This document shows positions 32,199 to 44,924 of a stretch of 64,000 nucleotides of DNA, piece by piece. Within the stretch, counting starts at the first letter, position 1. Every line of letters starts with the position of its first letter. Origin of the DNA: Neolentinus lepideus HHB14362 ss-1 (taxonomy: Eukaryota; Basidiomycota; Agaricomycetes; Gloeophyllales; Gloeophyllaceae); assembly GCA_001632425.1 (NCBI GenBank), contig KV425581.1:199373-263372 (forward strand). Reading direction: 5' to 3'. The position numbers and the translations under genes are program-made. Under the pieces are notes generated by a model that saw only the letters and a program-made list of their open reading frames with translations, made no database searches and was not told the origin of the DNA.

Positions 32199-32940
32199 GC
32201 TGCTATTGGATGGCCTGCTGTTCTTGATCCTGACGCTGCATGGTATCCGTGCAATCATAACGATACGAGCCGCCCGGTAACTCGGCGCCTTATCTCTAGA
32301 GCAACAGTAATCTTGGTTGCTCCAAGTAGGCCTGAAACTATGGAGGGTGTGTCTGCTATCTAGGGTGAATTGCGGCCCCATAATACTCCTTCTGAAGAAG
32401 CTCGTGGGCTTTACGGCACGTCCATTCTCAAGCAGGTAGACTCAGGCACCAACCTAGCGGTTCCAGCTGCGTTTATGTCTTCAACCAATGACGACGTACT
32501 TCTCCTCAGACAGGGAGATGCAGGGCGTGTCCAAATGTCGAGATGTTGCATATGCTTGTTAGGAGGGGGCGCTACAAGCGTGCCGGGGCACTGTGGGAAG
32601 AGGAGCCGTTTTGCGTTACTGGACGTCGATCAATAGATGAATTGCGCAAAGACGGAATGGTGGAGGAGAGCTAGCATATCAAAGGTGATACAACTTCACA
32701 TCTGCACGATTAGGGCTTTATGGACACTATGGACGGATATATGCAATGTGCACTAATTTACTCTACTTTGAATATGTTGCTTAAACTTGTTGGATCAAGT
32801 GTGCCGCTCCATGATGATTATCGCACTGTTGGTGTGATTCGCCTACACGACATATTCTGTAGAAGATCCGAGTGACACGATATAATTAAACAGTTCCAGA
32901 TCCTGCACAAGAAAGACACATGCCAAGTTCCCATTCCACC
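32199..32940. other. Convergent intergenic region
   Basis: About 740 bp between stop codons, with no supportable gene. Confidence 0.5.
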
Positions 32941-35789
32941 TCATGTTACCTTCCCTGGTCGCGATCGTGTGCCTCTGCTACCGCCCTTACTACTGGACTT
33001 GGGTGTATGGACCATTGAAGCCTTCTTCAGCCTGGACTTGGATTTGGCTTGCCGTAATCGCAAGATGTCATGAACCCAATCTGTCTCCTCAGCTTTCTCG
33101 AACCCGAGCTTATGGAGGTTAACCTCCTCATTCGAGTCTTCCGGCTCCAGAGTCGACCGTTTCTCCCACCGCCAGAGCATCAATTGGATTATCGCTTCCG
33201 GAAGAAGGACGTTTGAACAGTACTGGTATCAACCAATTAGAACAGTGGAGAGTCCAATGATAGCGAAAATGCGATACCTCGACTCTTTCAACTCCGGACA
33301 AGGACTCAAAAGAGCTAGTTTTCCTGTTATGGTCAACCTGCTCACACTACTCGTCAATGGACCGCCATGCTACCGGCTCATAACATTGTTTGGTCACTTA
33401 CCTGCCGCTCGGCTGGAGGCGCGTGCACTTGCGGCTCGTCTTGTCTCTGTACCGATTTGCTCTAACGATGAGGAAGGCGCCGTCAGAGGAACGTAGCGGT
33501 CCTTACGGCAACGCGTCCACTTACCTCCGCAGATCCTTCTGTGAGTGGGGAGAGCTTGTCGTCCACCTGCTCTTCGTGATGAACAGAGCTACTTTCGGAT
33601 GTACGTAATGCGCACCTTGAGATCATCAGTCACCGGGAGGGAAGAGGGTGGCATCTCTGCAGGAGAGGAAGGTACACCCTGGCCATACATCCGTAAGCGA
33701 GCACTGCATTGAGAGTTTGCCACGACTGTGGTCCTCACCTCAGTTTCGCTAGATCCATCCGCGCGGGCATCCGTCGAGTTGCCCTCATTCGTCGGAAGAG
33801 GTAGCCTTGAAGTTTTTACGTCTTCTTGGGCATCATCCGAAGACGGCACTTGAGCAAGCGGTTGGTGCTCCCCACGCATCGCGAGCCCTTTGTCCAAGAG
33901 CCACCTGCTCAAGCACCGTCGCAGCTGCGCCACCTCCACGGCTGTCAGGTCTCCCTTCGCAGCAGCATCCTTGCAGACGCCGACTCTCGCAACGCCGCCC
34001 TTCATGAACGCTTCATGCCGGCCCTTCGCTGGCTCGTACTTCTCGTCCATGATCAGGGCAAGTATCGGCTTGACGTACGCGAATTGATCGGGTATTGATA
34101 GCTCGCAGAATTCGGCGCGAGGGGGGGCTGGTAGAGATGGAGTCGGCATTTCGCTGTATGCGTCTGGGGGGTCGTCCTCCATAATCTCGTCGTCGTCCGC
34201 CGCGTCGTCGTTCTGCGCATCTTCGAGGGTGATCGTACTCTCGAATTGGCCGAGCTACATGAAATCTGTTAGCGTTGACCCACGATTCTCCAGGACACTG
34301 AAGTATATACCTTACAGGCCACGAATTCGGGTTCTTCGCACGTAAAGAACAGATCTCTGGTGACTTGGTGTACCGTCGAGTCAAGATATAGTAGTTCGTA
34401 CTTAGGTTTCACAGTTTTCTTCGGGGGTGGAATGTATGCCATGATCTTCGCAGGCCAATATTCTGTCTTCTTGGCGCTCTCGCGAGCAAGCACCAGCTCG
34501 CCGGGGATCTCGAGTAACGAATCTGGAGGCGGTGGCGACCACCGCGCAGACTCTGCGTCGGATTCGCTGTCAAAGGGTACAGAGCGCATATTGCTCTTTG
34601 ATGTAGCCATGGTCGTTGTGACCTTCTTCGCGCTGCCGAGATTGAAAGACTTGTCGTCTGTGCCGGCTCCAGCATAGGTGAAAAGAGAGGAGACGCTGAC
34701 TAGCCCGTCATTATCTTCTGCGTCCTCCGCAATCATCTGAGACACCGCCCGGTTCCATCGTGTCTCTAAATCTGTCTTCTGTTTCTTTTGTGGCGATGCC
34801 TGGAACCCACCAGGTGGTCGCGGTAGCATGAAACTGTTGCTGTTGAATCGCAACGTATGTTGTGAAGAATGCATGGATAGAATATTCATGTGTGATGGTT
34901 TATCCACCTCAGCCGTATTTGACGCATACGCGCTGGGCTTGCCAAATAACGAGACACGCAAAGGAATGACATTCATATGATCGTTCAGAATCTTGGATAC
35001 ACAGGTTCTCAGACGTGCATCATAACAGTAATATGGCGAACAACGTACCCTGCCTGGCCACCAAAACGCTGTGGTGGAGGCATCATCGTCAGTAGTATCT
35101 TCTGTCACAACGCCACCGTGCCCATCAATGCGCACCCAGACGAACGAGCCTAACTTCTGCAGGTCCCACTCGTCCTCGAGAGACACTGTCCTGGCTACAC
35201 TCGGCGAAGCAGAGTTGATGGTAGAGAATATGCTAGCCGTCTTGTTGAGTATCCTCGGCGTCTGCACAGAAGTTCTCGCAGGGGAGCTCCTAGTGGAAGA
35301 AGACAATGCAGAAAGCTCACTAAGACTAGTCGAGGAGCTCCCTTCACGCTTCCGGGGAGATGCACGCGACATGCTGGGGGGGTCGGCAGACGTGGCATGC
35401 GAGCCTCCCGACGCAGTCAGAGGCGAAAGCGGGGAAGATGATAAACGCCTCTTTTTCGCAGGCGACGGTGTGCTGGCAGATTTTGACTTCTGCCGGGGCG
35501 GGGTAACGGGAGGAGGTGCAGCCGTCTTGGTCGATTTCCGCCTCGTACTGGCGAGTGGTCGTGCCGCACTCTCCTGTACTTCCGAAGAAGCAATGGTCCG
35601 ACGCTTCCCACTATAGGTGATAACGGTCCTCCCTTTCTTAGGACTTGGGAAAGCGTCGGATGCTCCAGAAGGAATGGGCTCATCTGAGTCAGAGTCCGTC
35701 AATTGTGCCGCGAAGCTCCTTGACGCTCTCTGAGCTGCTTTGCGCCTAAGCCCACTCCCCTCCGAAGTATTATCGCCAATGCCATTCAT
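32941..35789 (-). CDS. PWWP-like domain nuclear protein
   Basis: Large multi-exon gene. Exon 1 (35789 to about 34315) starts MNGIGDNTSEGSGLRRKAAQ, has a long Ser/Pro/Lys-rich disordered part (PAKKRRLSSSPLSPL), then KLGSFVWVRIDGHGG and AFWWPGRVRCSP. The paired VWVRID and WWPGRV are the hallmark of a PWWP-type reader. A second reader-like stretch, ELVLARESAKKTEYWPAKIM followed by YELLYLDSTVHQVTRDLFFT, is near 34400. Exon 2 (34258-33600) has an acidic start and AEFCELSIPDQFAYVKPILA. Small exons follow, then SGVERVEYCSNVLLPEAIIQ (33183-33290) and a Lys-rich end GSRGTRSRPGKVT at 32941. PWWP domains bind methylated histone H3 with DNA, so a chromatin role is inferred. The exact borders of the small exons between 33390 and 33600 are uncertain. 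Confidence 0.75.
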
Positions 35790-36311
35790 ATCCTCCAGTT
35801 TTGCCTCTCTTCCCAGGCAAGGACGCGTCCGACAACTAGAGTACCCGAACTAGTTATCACCTGCGTTAGCCGGATAATCTCGAGTCTAGGCGGAATCCGC
35901 AGGCTAGAGTGTAAAGTCAACCAAAATTCGCGGTTTCGCCAGAGAAAATGTGCAGCGTCTGTGCCAGAGTCGTCTCCAACATGTACACGCGTGCAGAAGC
36001 GCGTCGGTCACGCGCACCTGCTGTCACACGGTCACCGTTCTTATTCTGAATATTGTTCAATGTTTTAGCACACACGCAGTACACAGCGGAAGTTGCAGTC
36101 TTGTGTACCATGCAGAATGTTGGTGAAACTGCCAAAATGGGGCTACAAAGTAATCTTTGGGGCCATGGGAATACATTTTGATCAACATATTGCAGATCCT
36201 CACTCCCAAAGTGACGACATTACAATAACGGTTAAAAGTCCCATGGTCCTAGAGCAGTATACTACATGTTCCAACAAAGTCCAACCAATGTCCCCCAATC
36301 CAATCAAAGAC
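35790..36311. other. Intergenic region
   Basis: About 520 bp upstream of the PWWP-like gene and downstream of the first secreted-protein gene. No supportable gene. Confidence 0.5.
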
Positions 36312-37080
36312 CTACAACAAGCAAAAGAATAAACCCAGAACGATGACACCCATAGCTCCAGCAGACACCCGCTTCACGCTCGAGGCACCACTCGTACCCG
36401 TAGCACTTGTAGCCGGTGCAGTACTAGATGTCTGCGAAGGGCTTGAGCTAGACGCTGTAGATCGCGAGCTTGGAGAAGTTGAAGTAGCCGATGATGCCGA
36501 TCCAGAGCTACTGGCGGTCGTGCGAGCACTCGCACTCGCACTCGCACTGCCCGAACTAGCAATCGCCACCACCTCGGGCGAGACAGAAACTATCGTAGTC
36601 ACAACAACTGTAGAGCCCAACTGCGTGAGGGACTCGGCGCACTCCGCTTGCGACCCAGATATCGCGCAGGATATGGCTGCTCCGCCCACGTTCCCGAGTG
36701 CATACGTCAGGTACGCGTCGCCGGGGCCCTCTACCAAGGTCGCTATTTCGGTCGACGAGAGCATGAGTTGTGAGCGAAGGAATGCATCTCAGACTCGCGC
36801 ACCTGTGCCAGGAAGGCTGGGCGTGATAGTTCCCGAGGCAGCACCAGGCCCAACAGCCCACGTTGTCCTCCCATCACTTCCTACACCGACTTCACTGACG
36901 CTAAGGGGTCCGTCGCCCCCAAGAGCGGGGATATACAGCGAGGTGCTCTGCGCTCCGGCAAGCGCCAGTACTGATCATATCGAAATTAATGAAACCCATG
37001 CTGACTGGGAAACAGAGTCGGGACTCACGATTATAACCAACCACAGCCGCGAAAAGAAGGGCTACGATGCTGCGAGCCAT
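36312..37080 (-). CDS. Small secreted Ser-rich protein, probable GPI anchor (tandem copy 1)
   Basis: Three exons give about 215 residues. Exon 1 starts MARSIVALLFAAVVGYN at 37080. Exon 2 reads LALAGAQSTSLYIPALGG, DGPLSVSEVGVGSDGRTTWA and ...PSLPGTG. Exon 3 continues ATLVEGPGDAYLTYALGNVG and AAISCAISGSQAECAESL, then a Ser/Thr/Ala tract and a hydrophobic tail ending MGVIVLGLFFCLL. The N-terminal signal peptide (cleavage likely after AGA), the two cysteines, the O-glycosylation-like linker and the C-terminal hydrophobic tail preceded by small residues are the layout of a GPI-anchored surface protein. No enzymatic domain seen; function unknown. Two further copies follow upstream in the same orientation and with the same intron positions. 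Confidence 0.82.
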
Positions 37081-37661
37081 CCTCGAGAGTTGATATTTGT
37101 CTGCGGATGGAAGACAACAGGTGCCGGTCCAGGGAAAGGTAAGTCCTCGATCGTCCGACATTGGAAGCGGTCTATATACGAGCTCCGGGCGTCTGTCGGG
37201 TATGGTTAGACACGCTCTTCTCGCATGCAGAGAAGATCTAGAAGGTCTCGTCATGCTGATGGCTTCGGATTAATCATAGCTCAACACCGCATGCTGCGTG
37301 CGTTGTACAGCCCGGAGCACACAGAGTAAGTATCAGCCCAGCGTCCATGACAGCGAGCGAGAACCGCGGTGCAAGCAACTGGCATAGAATCTCACTGAAT
37401 ACTTGGTGGTCAAAGACGCGTAGAATGTTGTGCGTGCGAAATGCGGCGTTGTGGTGGCTTGACCCGCGGCTGCCGGTCCGGTATTCGTCTGCCCATTTTG
37501 GAAGGTAAACTGACTTGCACTAAATCAGGTAGAATACTTATATGCAAGGAGTGCATTGCCCATAATAACAAAAACAATGTGCCCAAAACAAAATATACTG
37601 GCAAATACCAGCCCGTAACACAGCCGTCCTATGAATCAACTGACGGCGTCCTGGTCAAGAC

Positions 37662-38380
37662 CTAGTATAGCAGGCACAGCAAGTACCCCGCAGCCACAGC
37701 CCCCACCGCTCCAACAGACGCCTGTTTCACACTCGCTGCACCACTCACTTGCGTTGCGGTTGCTGATGGGGCAGTGCTCAAAGTCTGCGACGGGCTTTGG
37801 CTGGCGGAAGACCCCGAGCTGACCGAACTCGACGAAGCAGAGCTGCCGACAGTCGTGCTCGCACCCGCAAACGCAACAAGTGTGGGCTGAACAGGAATCG
37901 TCATAGTCGCGTAGGACGTCGTGCCAGGTCCCACTAACTCGCCCTGGCACGCGGCGTCTCCGCCGGATATGGCACAGGACAAGTGCGCCGCGCCCACTGT
38001 GCCCAGTGCATAAGTCAAGTAGGCGTCGTTGGGTCCCTCTACTAGAGTGGCTGGAGGATATGTGAGAGGAAAACACTAGGCACAGAGGCGAGTCGCTCAC
38101 CTGTACCAGAGAACCCCGGTTGTTCGGTTCCTTGTGCGGCACTGGCACCTGGGGCGACAGCCCAGGTCGTCCTGCCATCTGTCCCTGCGCCGAGTTCGCT
38201 GATGCTGAGAGGTCCGTCTCCAGCAAGAGCCGGGATGAACAAGCTAGTACTCTGTGCTCCGGCATGCAGCACTGCCAATATTTGTTCAACAAATACGAGC
38301 TAAGAGGAATCAAGAATGGAGCTAGTAGTATTCTTACCGCTAACCGCAACGACACCTGCGAGTAGGAGGCTAAGAATCAT
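37662..38380 (-). CDS. Small secreted Ser-rich protein, probable GPI anchor (tandem copy 2)
   Basis: Same architecture as the copy at 36312-37080. Exon 1 is MILSLLLAGVVAVS (38380), exon 2 has HAGAQSTSLFIPALAGDGPL, SISELGAGTDGRTTWAVAPG and ...PGFSGTG, and exon 3 is TLVEGPNDAYLTYALGTVGA, HLSCAISGGDAACQGEL, a shorter Ser-rich linker and a hydrophobic end AVGAVAAGYLLCLLY. The splice sites fall at equivalent codons in both copies, so duplication followed divergence from one ancestor. All exons join without stop codons. About 200 residues. Confidence 0.82.
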
Positions 38381-38999
38381 GCCGATGTAGAAGGTTGAGG
38401 GAAGAGGAGTGAGAAGAGGAAGGAGAAGGGGCTGCGGTAGAGCATGAGGTTTTTATTCAGAGCGCAATTTACATGCGAAAGCCATGGTTGCGTGTACATC
38501 ATTTGGAATCAATAAAACCCAGGCCCGCACGCCTATTAGGGCATGCATTTAAGATCTCGGATGATGGTCTCAGCGTCTATGACGCTATTTGTGGGATCGG
38601 GCACTCGCGTAGTTCATGAACAGGATACAGGCAGAGATTACCTTAAACATATACAGAAATACTGAGTGGATGGAGAGCTACATCAGCGGTGATGAGGGCT
38701 AGCATGATGGTTCGCAATTTGACCGTGACTCACTGTCACAATGAGATCACGTGCATCTTGTCACATTTCGCCACATTTTGCGTGCAGCCAGCGGAGAGTG
38801 AATGTAACATAACTCCATCCATCTAGGCTAAGCACGTAAAACAACAGCAAAAACTTGATCTTCATATTCTATGGTAGCACCGTTATAAGCTCAAATTAGC
38901 TTGTCATAAATACACGTTCCAGCGCCGCTGAATTGAGCAGCAGACGGTGCGCTGCTTGAAGGTTGTGAACGTCCCCGAGGTCGATACGGTCATCTCAGC

Positions 39000-39487
39000 T
39001 GATAGAGCGCTCCCAGCGCTCGTGGAAATCGCTGCAACCGTCGCCGTCACCAACAAGGACACCGAGGCCGGCCCCGTGATCTGAAAATCGCACCGCTCAG
39101 GAAATGTATACTTCGTCGATGAATGAGTAGGAAAAAACGACGTCGCTGGATCCTTCCACTAATGTCACGTTGACTAGTGATAAACGAGTGAGTTTGAAAA
39201 ACATGAATATGTGGCGTGGCATACCTGTGGCCGGAAGCTGCGATGGGTCGGTGCCCTGAACGAGACTGGATGCGACGGCCCATGTCGCCCTCCCCTCGCT
39301 AGTACTACCCACTCCTATCTCGCTGACGCACAGCGTTCCATCGCGTTCAAGGCCCGGAGGTGCTCTGCGCCCCGGCGTACAATACTAGAGACAGTCGCAC
39401 GAACAAATATTATGTCAACAGAAAGAGACTGATGGTGAGTGCTTACGATTGAGACTCCCCACAGCCGCACGAAGCATAGTTGATCAT
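39000..39487 (-). pseudogene. Degenerate third copy of the secreted Ser-rich family
   Basis: A recognisable relic. ATG at 39487 gives MINYASCGCGESQ, and an intron-like gap leads to YAGAQSTSG. Then the frame must shift to read ERDGTLCVSEIGVGS, GRATWAVASSLVQGTDPSQL and, after another intron, VTLVEGSSDVVFSYSFIDEV. In that frame a stop follows at 39097. A second frameshift there would continue FPERCDFQITGPASVS. The first exon has lost a normal signal peptide, and no Ser-rich linker with a C-terminal hydrophobic tail remains. It aligns with copies 1 and 2 in order and orientation but has at least two disruptions. Confidence 0.7.
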
Positions 39488-39508
39488 GGGACGGACAACG
39501 AGTGAACA

Positions 39509-39520
39509 AGGGGGGGGGGG
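39509..39520 (+). repeat. Poly-G tract
   Basis: Eleven consecutive G residues just upstream of the degenerate third copy. This is unusual in this window, and the exact length may be uncertain in sequencing. Confidence 0.8.
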
Positions 39521-41532
39521 TAGGCGCAAGGGAGGACGTGATATTCCTCTACCTAGAGGGCGGACTATATTATAGACTTCCACCATACCAGAATATCTGG
39601 AATCAACATGTACAGATCCGGTCTGTCAGTCTACATGAATGTCCTGATTGTTGCAATGTTTCATCCCTAGGTGTTGCTGGTTCCGCAATACCAACCTACG
39701 TCCCGGTGAGCGCTGCTCTGATGAGCGTACCGTCATGATAAAAAGAGCATCAGGAAGTTCCTCAATTTCAAGGTCGACATAACCATGCGCATTTGTTGCT
39801 CCCCCGAAACAAATTTCACGGTGGTCGCAGCTATAATACCCTTGTCAGAATTCTGATTTTCTATCTGTAGAGACTTTGGTATTGATAGGATCGTTTTCGA
39901 GGAAGTATGGATGCCGAACAGTTCTTCCATATTCGGTCCATAGGGCTTTGATATTCGACTTTGTTATATGGTCGTAAGCAGGTCCTAATATAGTCATCTT
40001 CTTATAAGGAGTAAACCGATATGAAGATGGGAAACAAACCCGATCGAAGCGTCTCTATGATCAAGTACACGAGTGTCATTTACTCGTTATGATTTATAGG
40101 ATGTGAAAGACTATAACGTCGCGGTCGGAGCCGAAGAAGCGGGTCTAATATTATTGGCTTTCCTCAAAAAATCAGCTCGGACGGAGGAGAAATAATTTTT
40201 TCACAAAGGACTTCGCAGTAACGATGTGGAGGTCGGATACCGCTTTTGGCAGACACGTCTCGGCTAACTTTCCTGGATCAGGACTCCACTTTTGTTTTGC
40301 AGAAAAGTGGTCGTTTGGGCGTTACAAATACGTTCTAATAAGGGGTATTTATATTTGGAAAGGTGATTTTATGAGCACATACAACAACCAGCATAAACAA
40401 ACATTGTCGCGCGACACAGTGATAATGACCATCCTGTGGCAAAAATTCTTACGAGATCTAGCGACTTTTCTAGCGTCTTGGCCATTGCGAGCTGCAGGAT
40501 GATCTTGTGGAAGGTAGGGTCGTCCATCGCTGTGTCCAGGCGGCACCTTGGTGGACCAGGAGCACATGTTACAATATTACTGGCGGTGGTCGTGGAATAT
40601 TAACCATTTGTCAGCGCATCTCTCGGCTCCATATTTACGGATATCTTATAGAAAGTAGGGTGAGTCCTTGAATCGCGATGACAGGGTCATGGTGTCGAAG
40701 CATACATCCCCAGTCGGATACACTGTATCAAGGCGATTCCACTTCCACCGTTCTTGGCACGTCGCCGCGAACAGCAAGGGTCCCGAGTGGCATAGAATCA
40801 TATCGAGGGTACGTTCTTCAATTAATATCAAGAATTTTCAAAACCCAAACCATGACCTCGTGCTTCGATTCTACAATTGGCTGCATCTCCCAGCAAGAAA
40901 TGAGCTGCGACTGTGTATATATATCATGTTGTAATCTTTGAAATTGAGAGCTGTCCAAGAGAAAAAGATTGGCTCAGAAGGGGAATATTAAGAGCAGGAT
41001 ATATATTAAGCACGAGGAACTAATTGGCTCTTCCCTCCCTTCCGGGCGAGCCTCACGCAGGTGTATCTTAGACCAGATATTCCAGCGACCTATTGCATAA
41101 ATCAAAGACAAAATAGAAGGTTCCGTAACGACGGCCTCGGGAAGGATGTATGTCGGTGTCAACTATAGTACTAAGCTAAAACTATCGCGGTTACAGAAAC
41201 ACATCCCAAGTGTAAAGGAAGTTGTCACACAAGCCTAGTCCAGAGGAAGGAGATTTATCCAAAACGAGTAATAACATTCCCAAATTGGGAAATTATGGAT
41301 CAAGATCTTGCCCGATCTTCAGAAGCAAGGTGTGACATATTGCGATTCACTATGAAGGGCGAGTGTCCGGCTCTACATACTAGCTACCATGAAAACCCAT
41401 AATGAATACACGGTCCACCACGTACGAAATAATGTACAAATATCGATACATATAACACAGCGCGAAACGATACACTAAGGCAAGACTATGCTGACCATAT
41501 CGCATATTATAGAAAGATGTATTTGAGGTGGT
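39521..41532. other. Gene-poor region
   Basis: About 2 kb with only short frames. A minus-strand 61-codon frame at 40646-40831 (ATCQERWKWNRLDTVYP) and one near 40380-40520 (FHKIILQLAMAKTLEKSLDL) look slightly coding-like. I cannot join them or identify a start, so no gene is called. The stretch may hold a decayed F-box-type or orphan gene. Confidence 0.4.
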
Positions 41533-44500
41533 CTACGTCCCACTCTTGCCGTGCGTGCCGTTGAAAGCAGCGTTGATATTTTGTTGCGTGAGCTCAGCGG
41601 ACGGATGTCGACTTCCCGGCGTATTATCCCCAGACGCCGACGGGGACATGCCCAAACGGGGCGTGATGAGACCGCTGCCTCCTGCTCCGTAGACAAATCC
41701 ACCACTCAACCCCTCGAACGTACTCGAGTACCCTATAAATAATCTGTCAGCACGAACGGAAGTGAAACAACTTATTTCAACTTCGACTGACCAGGAACGA
41801 GTACATTATCCCAGAATCCCGTGCTGAGAATACTATCTATCGAGAGCATGCCATTGCCGTCGTCGCCCGACTGGCTGGGCGCCATTGTAGGCGGGAACGT
41901 CGAGATGTCAGCCACAGGCCCCATCTCGCTGCCGAACTGGAAATCCGCCAGGGAGTTTCCCATATGCCCGTGGTGGCTCTCCGCCCCCAACGCCGCAAGC
42001 GCATCGTTCATCGACTTGGCCGCGCTCGCGTCACCATTCACGTGCGCGGCGTTGTGCGTCCCTGCGTTGTCGTTCCCAGCCGCGTTGTCCACGCGGGCGG
42101 AGATTAACGCCCGCAGGAACACGCTATACAGGTAAGGCGTGTGCATCGGGCTCGCCGCTATGCTCTCCAACAGATCTGCCACCTCTTTGACCAATGATAG
42201 CGTAGATTGCTCGTGGTCAAGGAAGGCTTGGAATTCGGGGCGGACAAGCTGAGTGGATGTCCCAAATAGTCTTATGTCAACGTTTGGTCGTTTGAAATAC
42301 CGTGGAAGACGTACCTTAAGAAGACTGAGCACAGCGTATGAGACGAAAACAAAGTGTGAATCGGGCGAGTATTTCAGATAGCCTTTCGGACCCAGCTCAT
42401 CCCTGAATATGAGAGCGCACGCTGTCGCGGACGAATGACATGTTGCGAAGAAGTAACCAATGTCCACGGCCGACCGTTCCAGAGCGTTCTGCAGGCCAAA
42501 CGAGTTCACCACCAACGTATAGTAGTGATAATAGAACCGGCCAATGAGCCACCGGTACTCTGTCTCGGGGTCTGTCGAGCCATGCTCCAAAGGCCACTCG
42601 TGCTGGTAGGCAAGAATTTGCGCCTCGATGGTCTTGATGATCAAGAGATAATCGCAATTCATCTGCAGCCCTGAAGACGTCTCCGTGCCCGAATATAGTA
42701 TATCAAGACTTCGAGACACAATCCGAAGTAGGCCCTAGGGACGAGTTGACGTGGCATACACAGTAATCAACGCAAATACACGTACAGCGTAAGCAGCGAG
42801 GCCAACATCACCAGGAATAGCCGAGGGTGCCTTCGACCATTGCATCACATTCCGAATAATGAAACTATTTATTACAGCACCCACACGGTCAAGCACCGCA
42901 ATTGATGCGCAGAAGCAAAACACACGTACTCTTCTTGGATAGAGTATGGCTTTCCCATTTGCGCGCTTAAGCTGCGGTCGAGGCAGAAGCACAGGATCCA
43001 CGTCCGTTCCCGGTTGTGCACTTCCCTGTCGCGGGCTTTGCCTTCGGGCGTATCATGGCTGACGTTCGGCTGCTTCCGGTGCAGGCTTAGGTCCGTGGCC
43101 ATCCTGTATATCGCAAATCACGATTCATGAGTTCGTATTCGTTATATTCGGGTTCAAGCCCTACCTGATGGCCATCCCCATGAGAAACCAGGTCTTGTCC
43201 TGTTCGAATCTTTCTACAGGACCACAGCCCCAGAGAGTCAATAGAAGATAAGCTTGAACAATTTCGACGGATTTGTATCCCATCGCGGGAACACTGAAGG
43301 CGAGCTTCCGTGAAAGATCAGTTAGCTTCGGGTGCAGTTCCGGTCTAGCGGTATAGAATTTCGAGGCGACCGCGCAAACTGACAGTGAGTGTCAGTAAAC
43401 CACCAAGGCTGTGAAACACCTGAGCTCACTTGTCGTGAGGAGGAAAGGCGACCGCGAGCAGACTAATGAAGGAGTATGGAACTCTGGATCTAAGAGGTTA
43501 CAGTGCATCTGCAAATACGTTTGTGCAAGGTCAGAACGCAGATCTTACGGTGACCTACATTCATGTGCGTGAAGAACCTGGCGAGATCAGGGCGGTCAGC
43601 GTGAACGATGTTGAAAATCATGCTCTACCCACGTTTTGAATAGAGCTACAACCTCTTCCGTGTTGACGAAGCTCAGCATCTCGGGCTGCACCTGCCGCTC
43701 GATGAAGAGCCGTCGAAGGGGTAATATTGTCATCGGTCCTGTATGACACACTCGATGAGTGGGCGTCCACAATGCAGGAAATAAATCAAGCAAACCTGGC
43801 TTGAAGTATGCCTCGCTGGCAACTCCTACTTTCCGGTGCGTGTTACCATCCGCATGCAGCGTCGCAGACGCCCCATTCGGCTTTGCATGAGCTTTACGAT
43901 TCGCAAGACTCGCCTCCGCGAGTAGGCCTAAGGGATTAAGCGAATTATCCGGCAGCGAGTGCAGCTGCGGAGATGAAGGCATCTGAGGCATTCGGCTACT
44001 CGAGGGCCCCGCGGCGTCTTGAGGTGTTGTTGGTGGGGAGTCGAGGAGGGTATGGGTGGTGGATGACGTTGGCGCGGACGGCGAGGCAGAGCGCGAGAGG
44101 ATGCCCGCTGCGAGATTCGGGTTGCCGACGGCGCGGAGGACAGTGTCTAGCGTGCGCTCCATTTTCCTGAGCGAGCGAGTCAGCAACTCATGTTTCCTAA
44201 GAATACAGTAATTGTTTATTGGTGTTCGTGTTGTCCTATAGCTTAAGCTGCTCACTTGGCTGAACGTTTGCCTCGGTTGGACTCTTCGAAGATACATTCG
44301 TGATTGCCGTTCTGACATCGCTTACAAGGTGGCCCTTGCTCAGCACCGACGCATTTCATCTTAAGACGTCGGCAAACTGTGCATGCTCTATGATGCAGAT
44401 CTTATGTCAAAGGGGTGGCAAATCGAAAAAAATGATGCCCACCTAGACCCTCTCGTGGGTTTCGGCTTTGGTTCTTCCTTGTCAGCAGCCGGGCTAGGCG

Positions 44501-44924
44501 TCTCAGCATCTTCGTCTTTGCGAGCTTTCTTATGACTGTCGCTGGCAGCTCCGATGGTAAGAGACGCGGGCCGCTTTCCATTTACATTCGAGGGATGATA
44601 TATGTGGTGGTCGATGGGAGGCGTTCCCAGAGTCTCGGAGCCCTGAGATGAAGGCGAAGACGGGTTGGGTGCTGAAGTAAGAGTCAAATGTTGCGGGTGC
44701 ATCGGCTGCTGCTGCTGCTGCTGCTGTTCCTGGTGGTATGAATAGTAAGTAGGTGGGTAGAGGGCGAGGGTGGGGTCGATTGGAATGGAAGGCGGGGACG
44801 GTGGATGCATGGAGTGGTGAGACATGTCGGGATGGTGGTGCATGGACATGGCTTGCTGATGGTAGTGGTAGCCAGACACCTGCTGTGTGGGTGACAGGTA
44901 GTAATGAGCAAACGACTCGGGCAT
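41533..44924 (-). CDS. Zn2Cys6 fungal-specific transcription factor (PriB-like)
   Basis: The ATG at 44924 starts MPESFAHYYLSPTQQVSGYH. Exon 1 is His/Gln/Pro-rich with a polyglutamine run encoded by (CTG)n near 44710. Exon 2 gives RACTVCRRLKMKCVGAEQGP plus PCKRCQNGNHECIFEESN, six cysteines of a binuclear zinc cluster, followed by RGKRSAK and KHELLTRSLRKMERTLDTVL (coiled-coil dimerisation). Later exons carry the fungal transcription factor middle region: PLRRLFIERQVQPEMLSFVN, ARFFTHMNVG, LSRKLAFSVPAMGYKSVEIV, WFLMGMAIR..MATDLSLHRKQ, NRERTWILCFCLDRSLSAQM and the long exon 42719-41800 starting at SRSLDILYSG. The last exon (about 41735-41533) ends NAAFNGTHGKSGT. The RACTVCR...MKCVGAE spacing resembles Lentinula PriB and PrtT-type regulators. 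Targets unknown. It has an unusually long upstream gap (about 5 kb to the nearest gene). Confidence 0.87.

Noticed and set aside
36343..37209. 288-codon plus-strand frame
   Set aside because: It lies antisense to the Ser-rich secreted protein; the composition mirrors the opposite-strand Ser/Ala codons, and the minus-strand exons are supported by a second copy.
41475..41705. 76-codon minus-strand frame at the end of the regulator gene
   Set aside because: It is a shadow of the true last exon, which reads in another frame to the stop at 41533.
43140..43170. B-box-like GGTTCAAGCCC suggesting a tRNA
   Set aside because: The flanking bases do not form a T-stem and it lies in an intron of the transcription factor gene.
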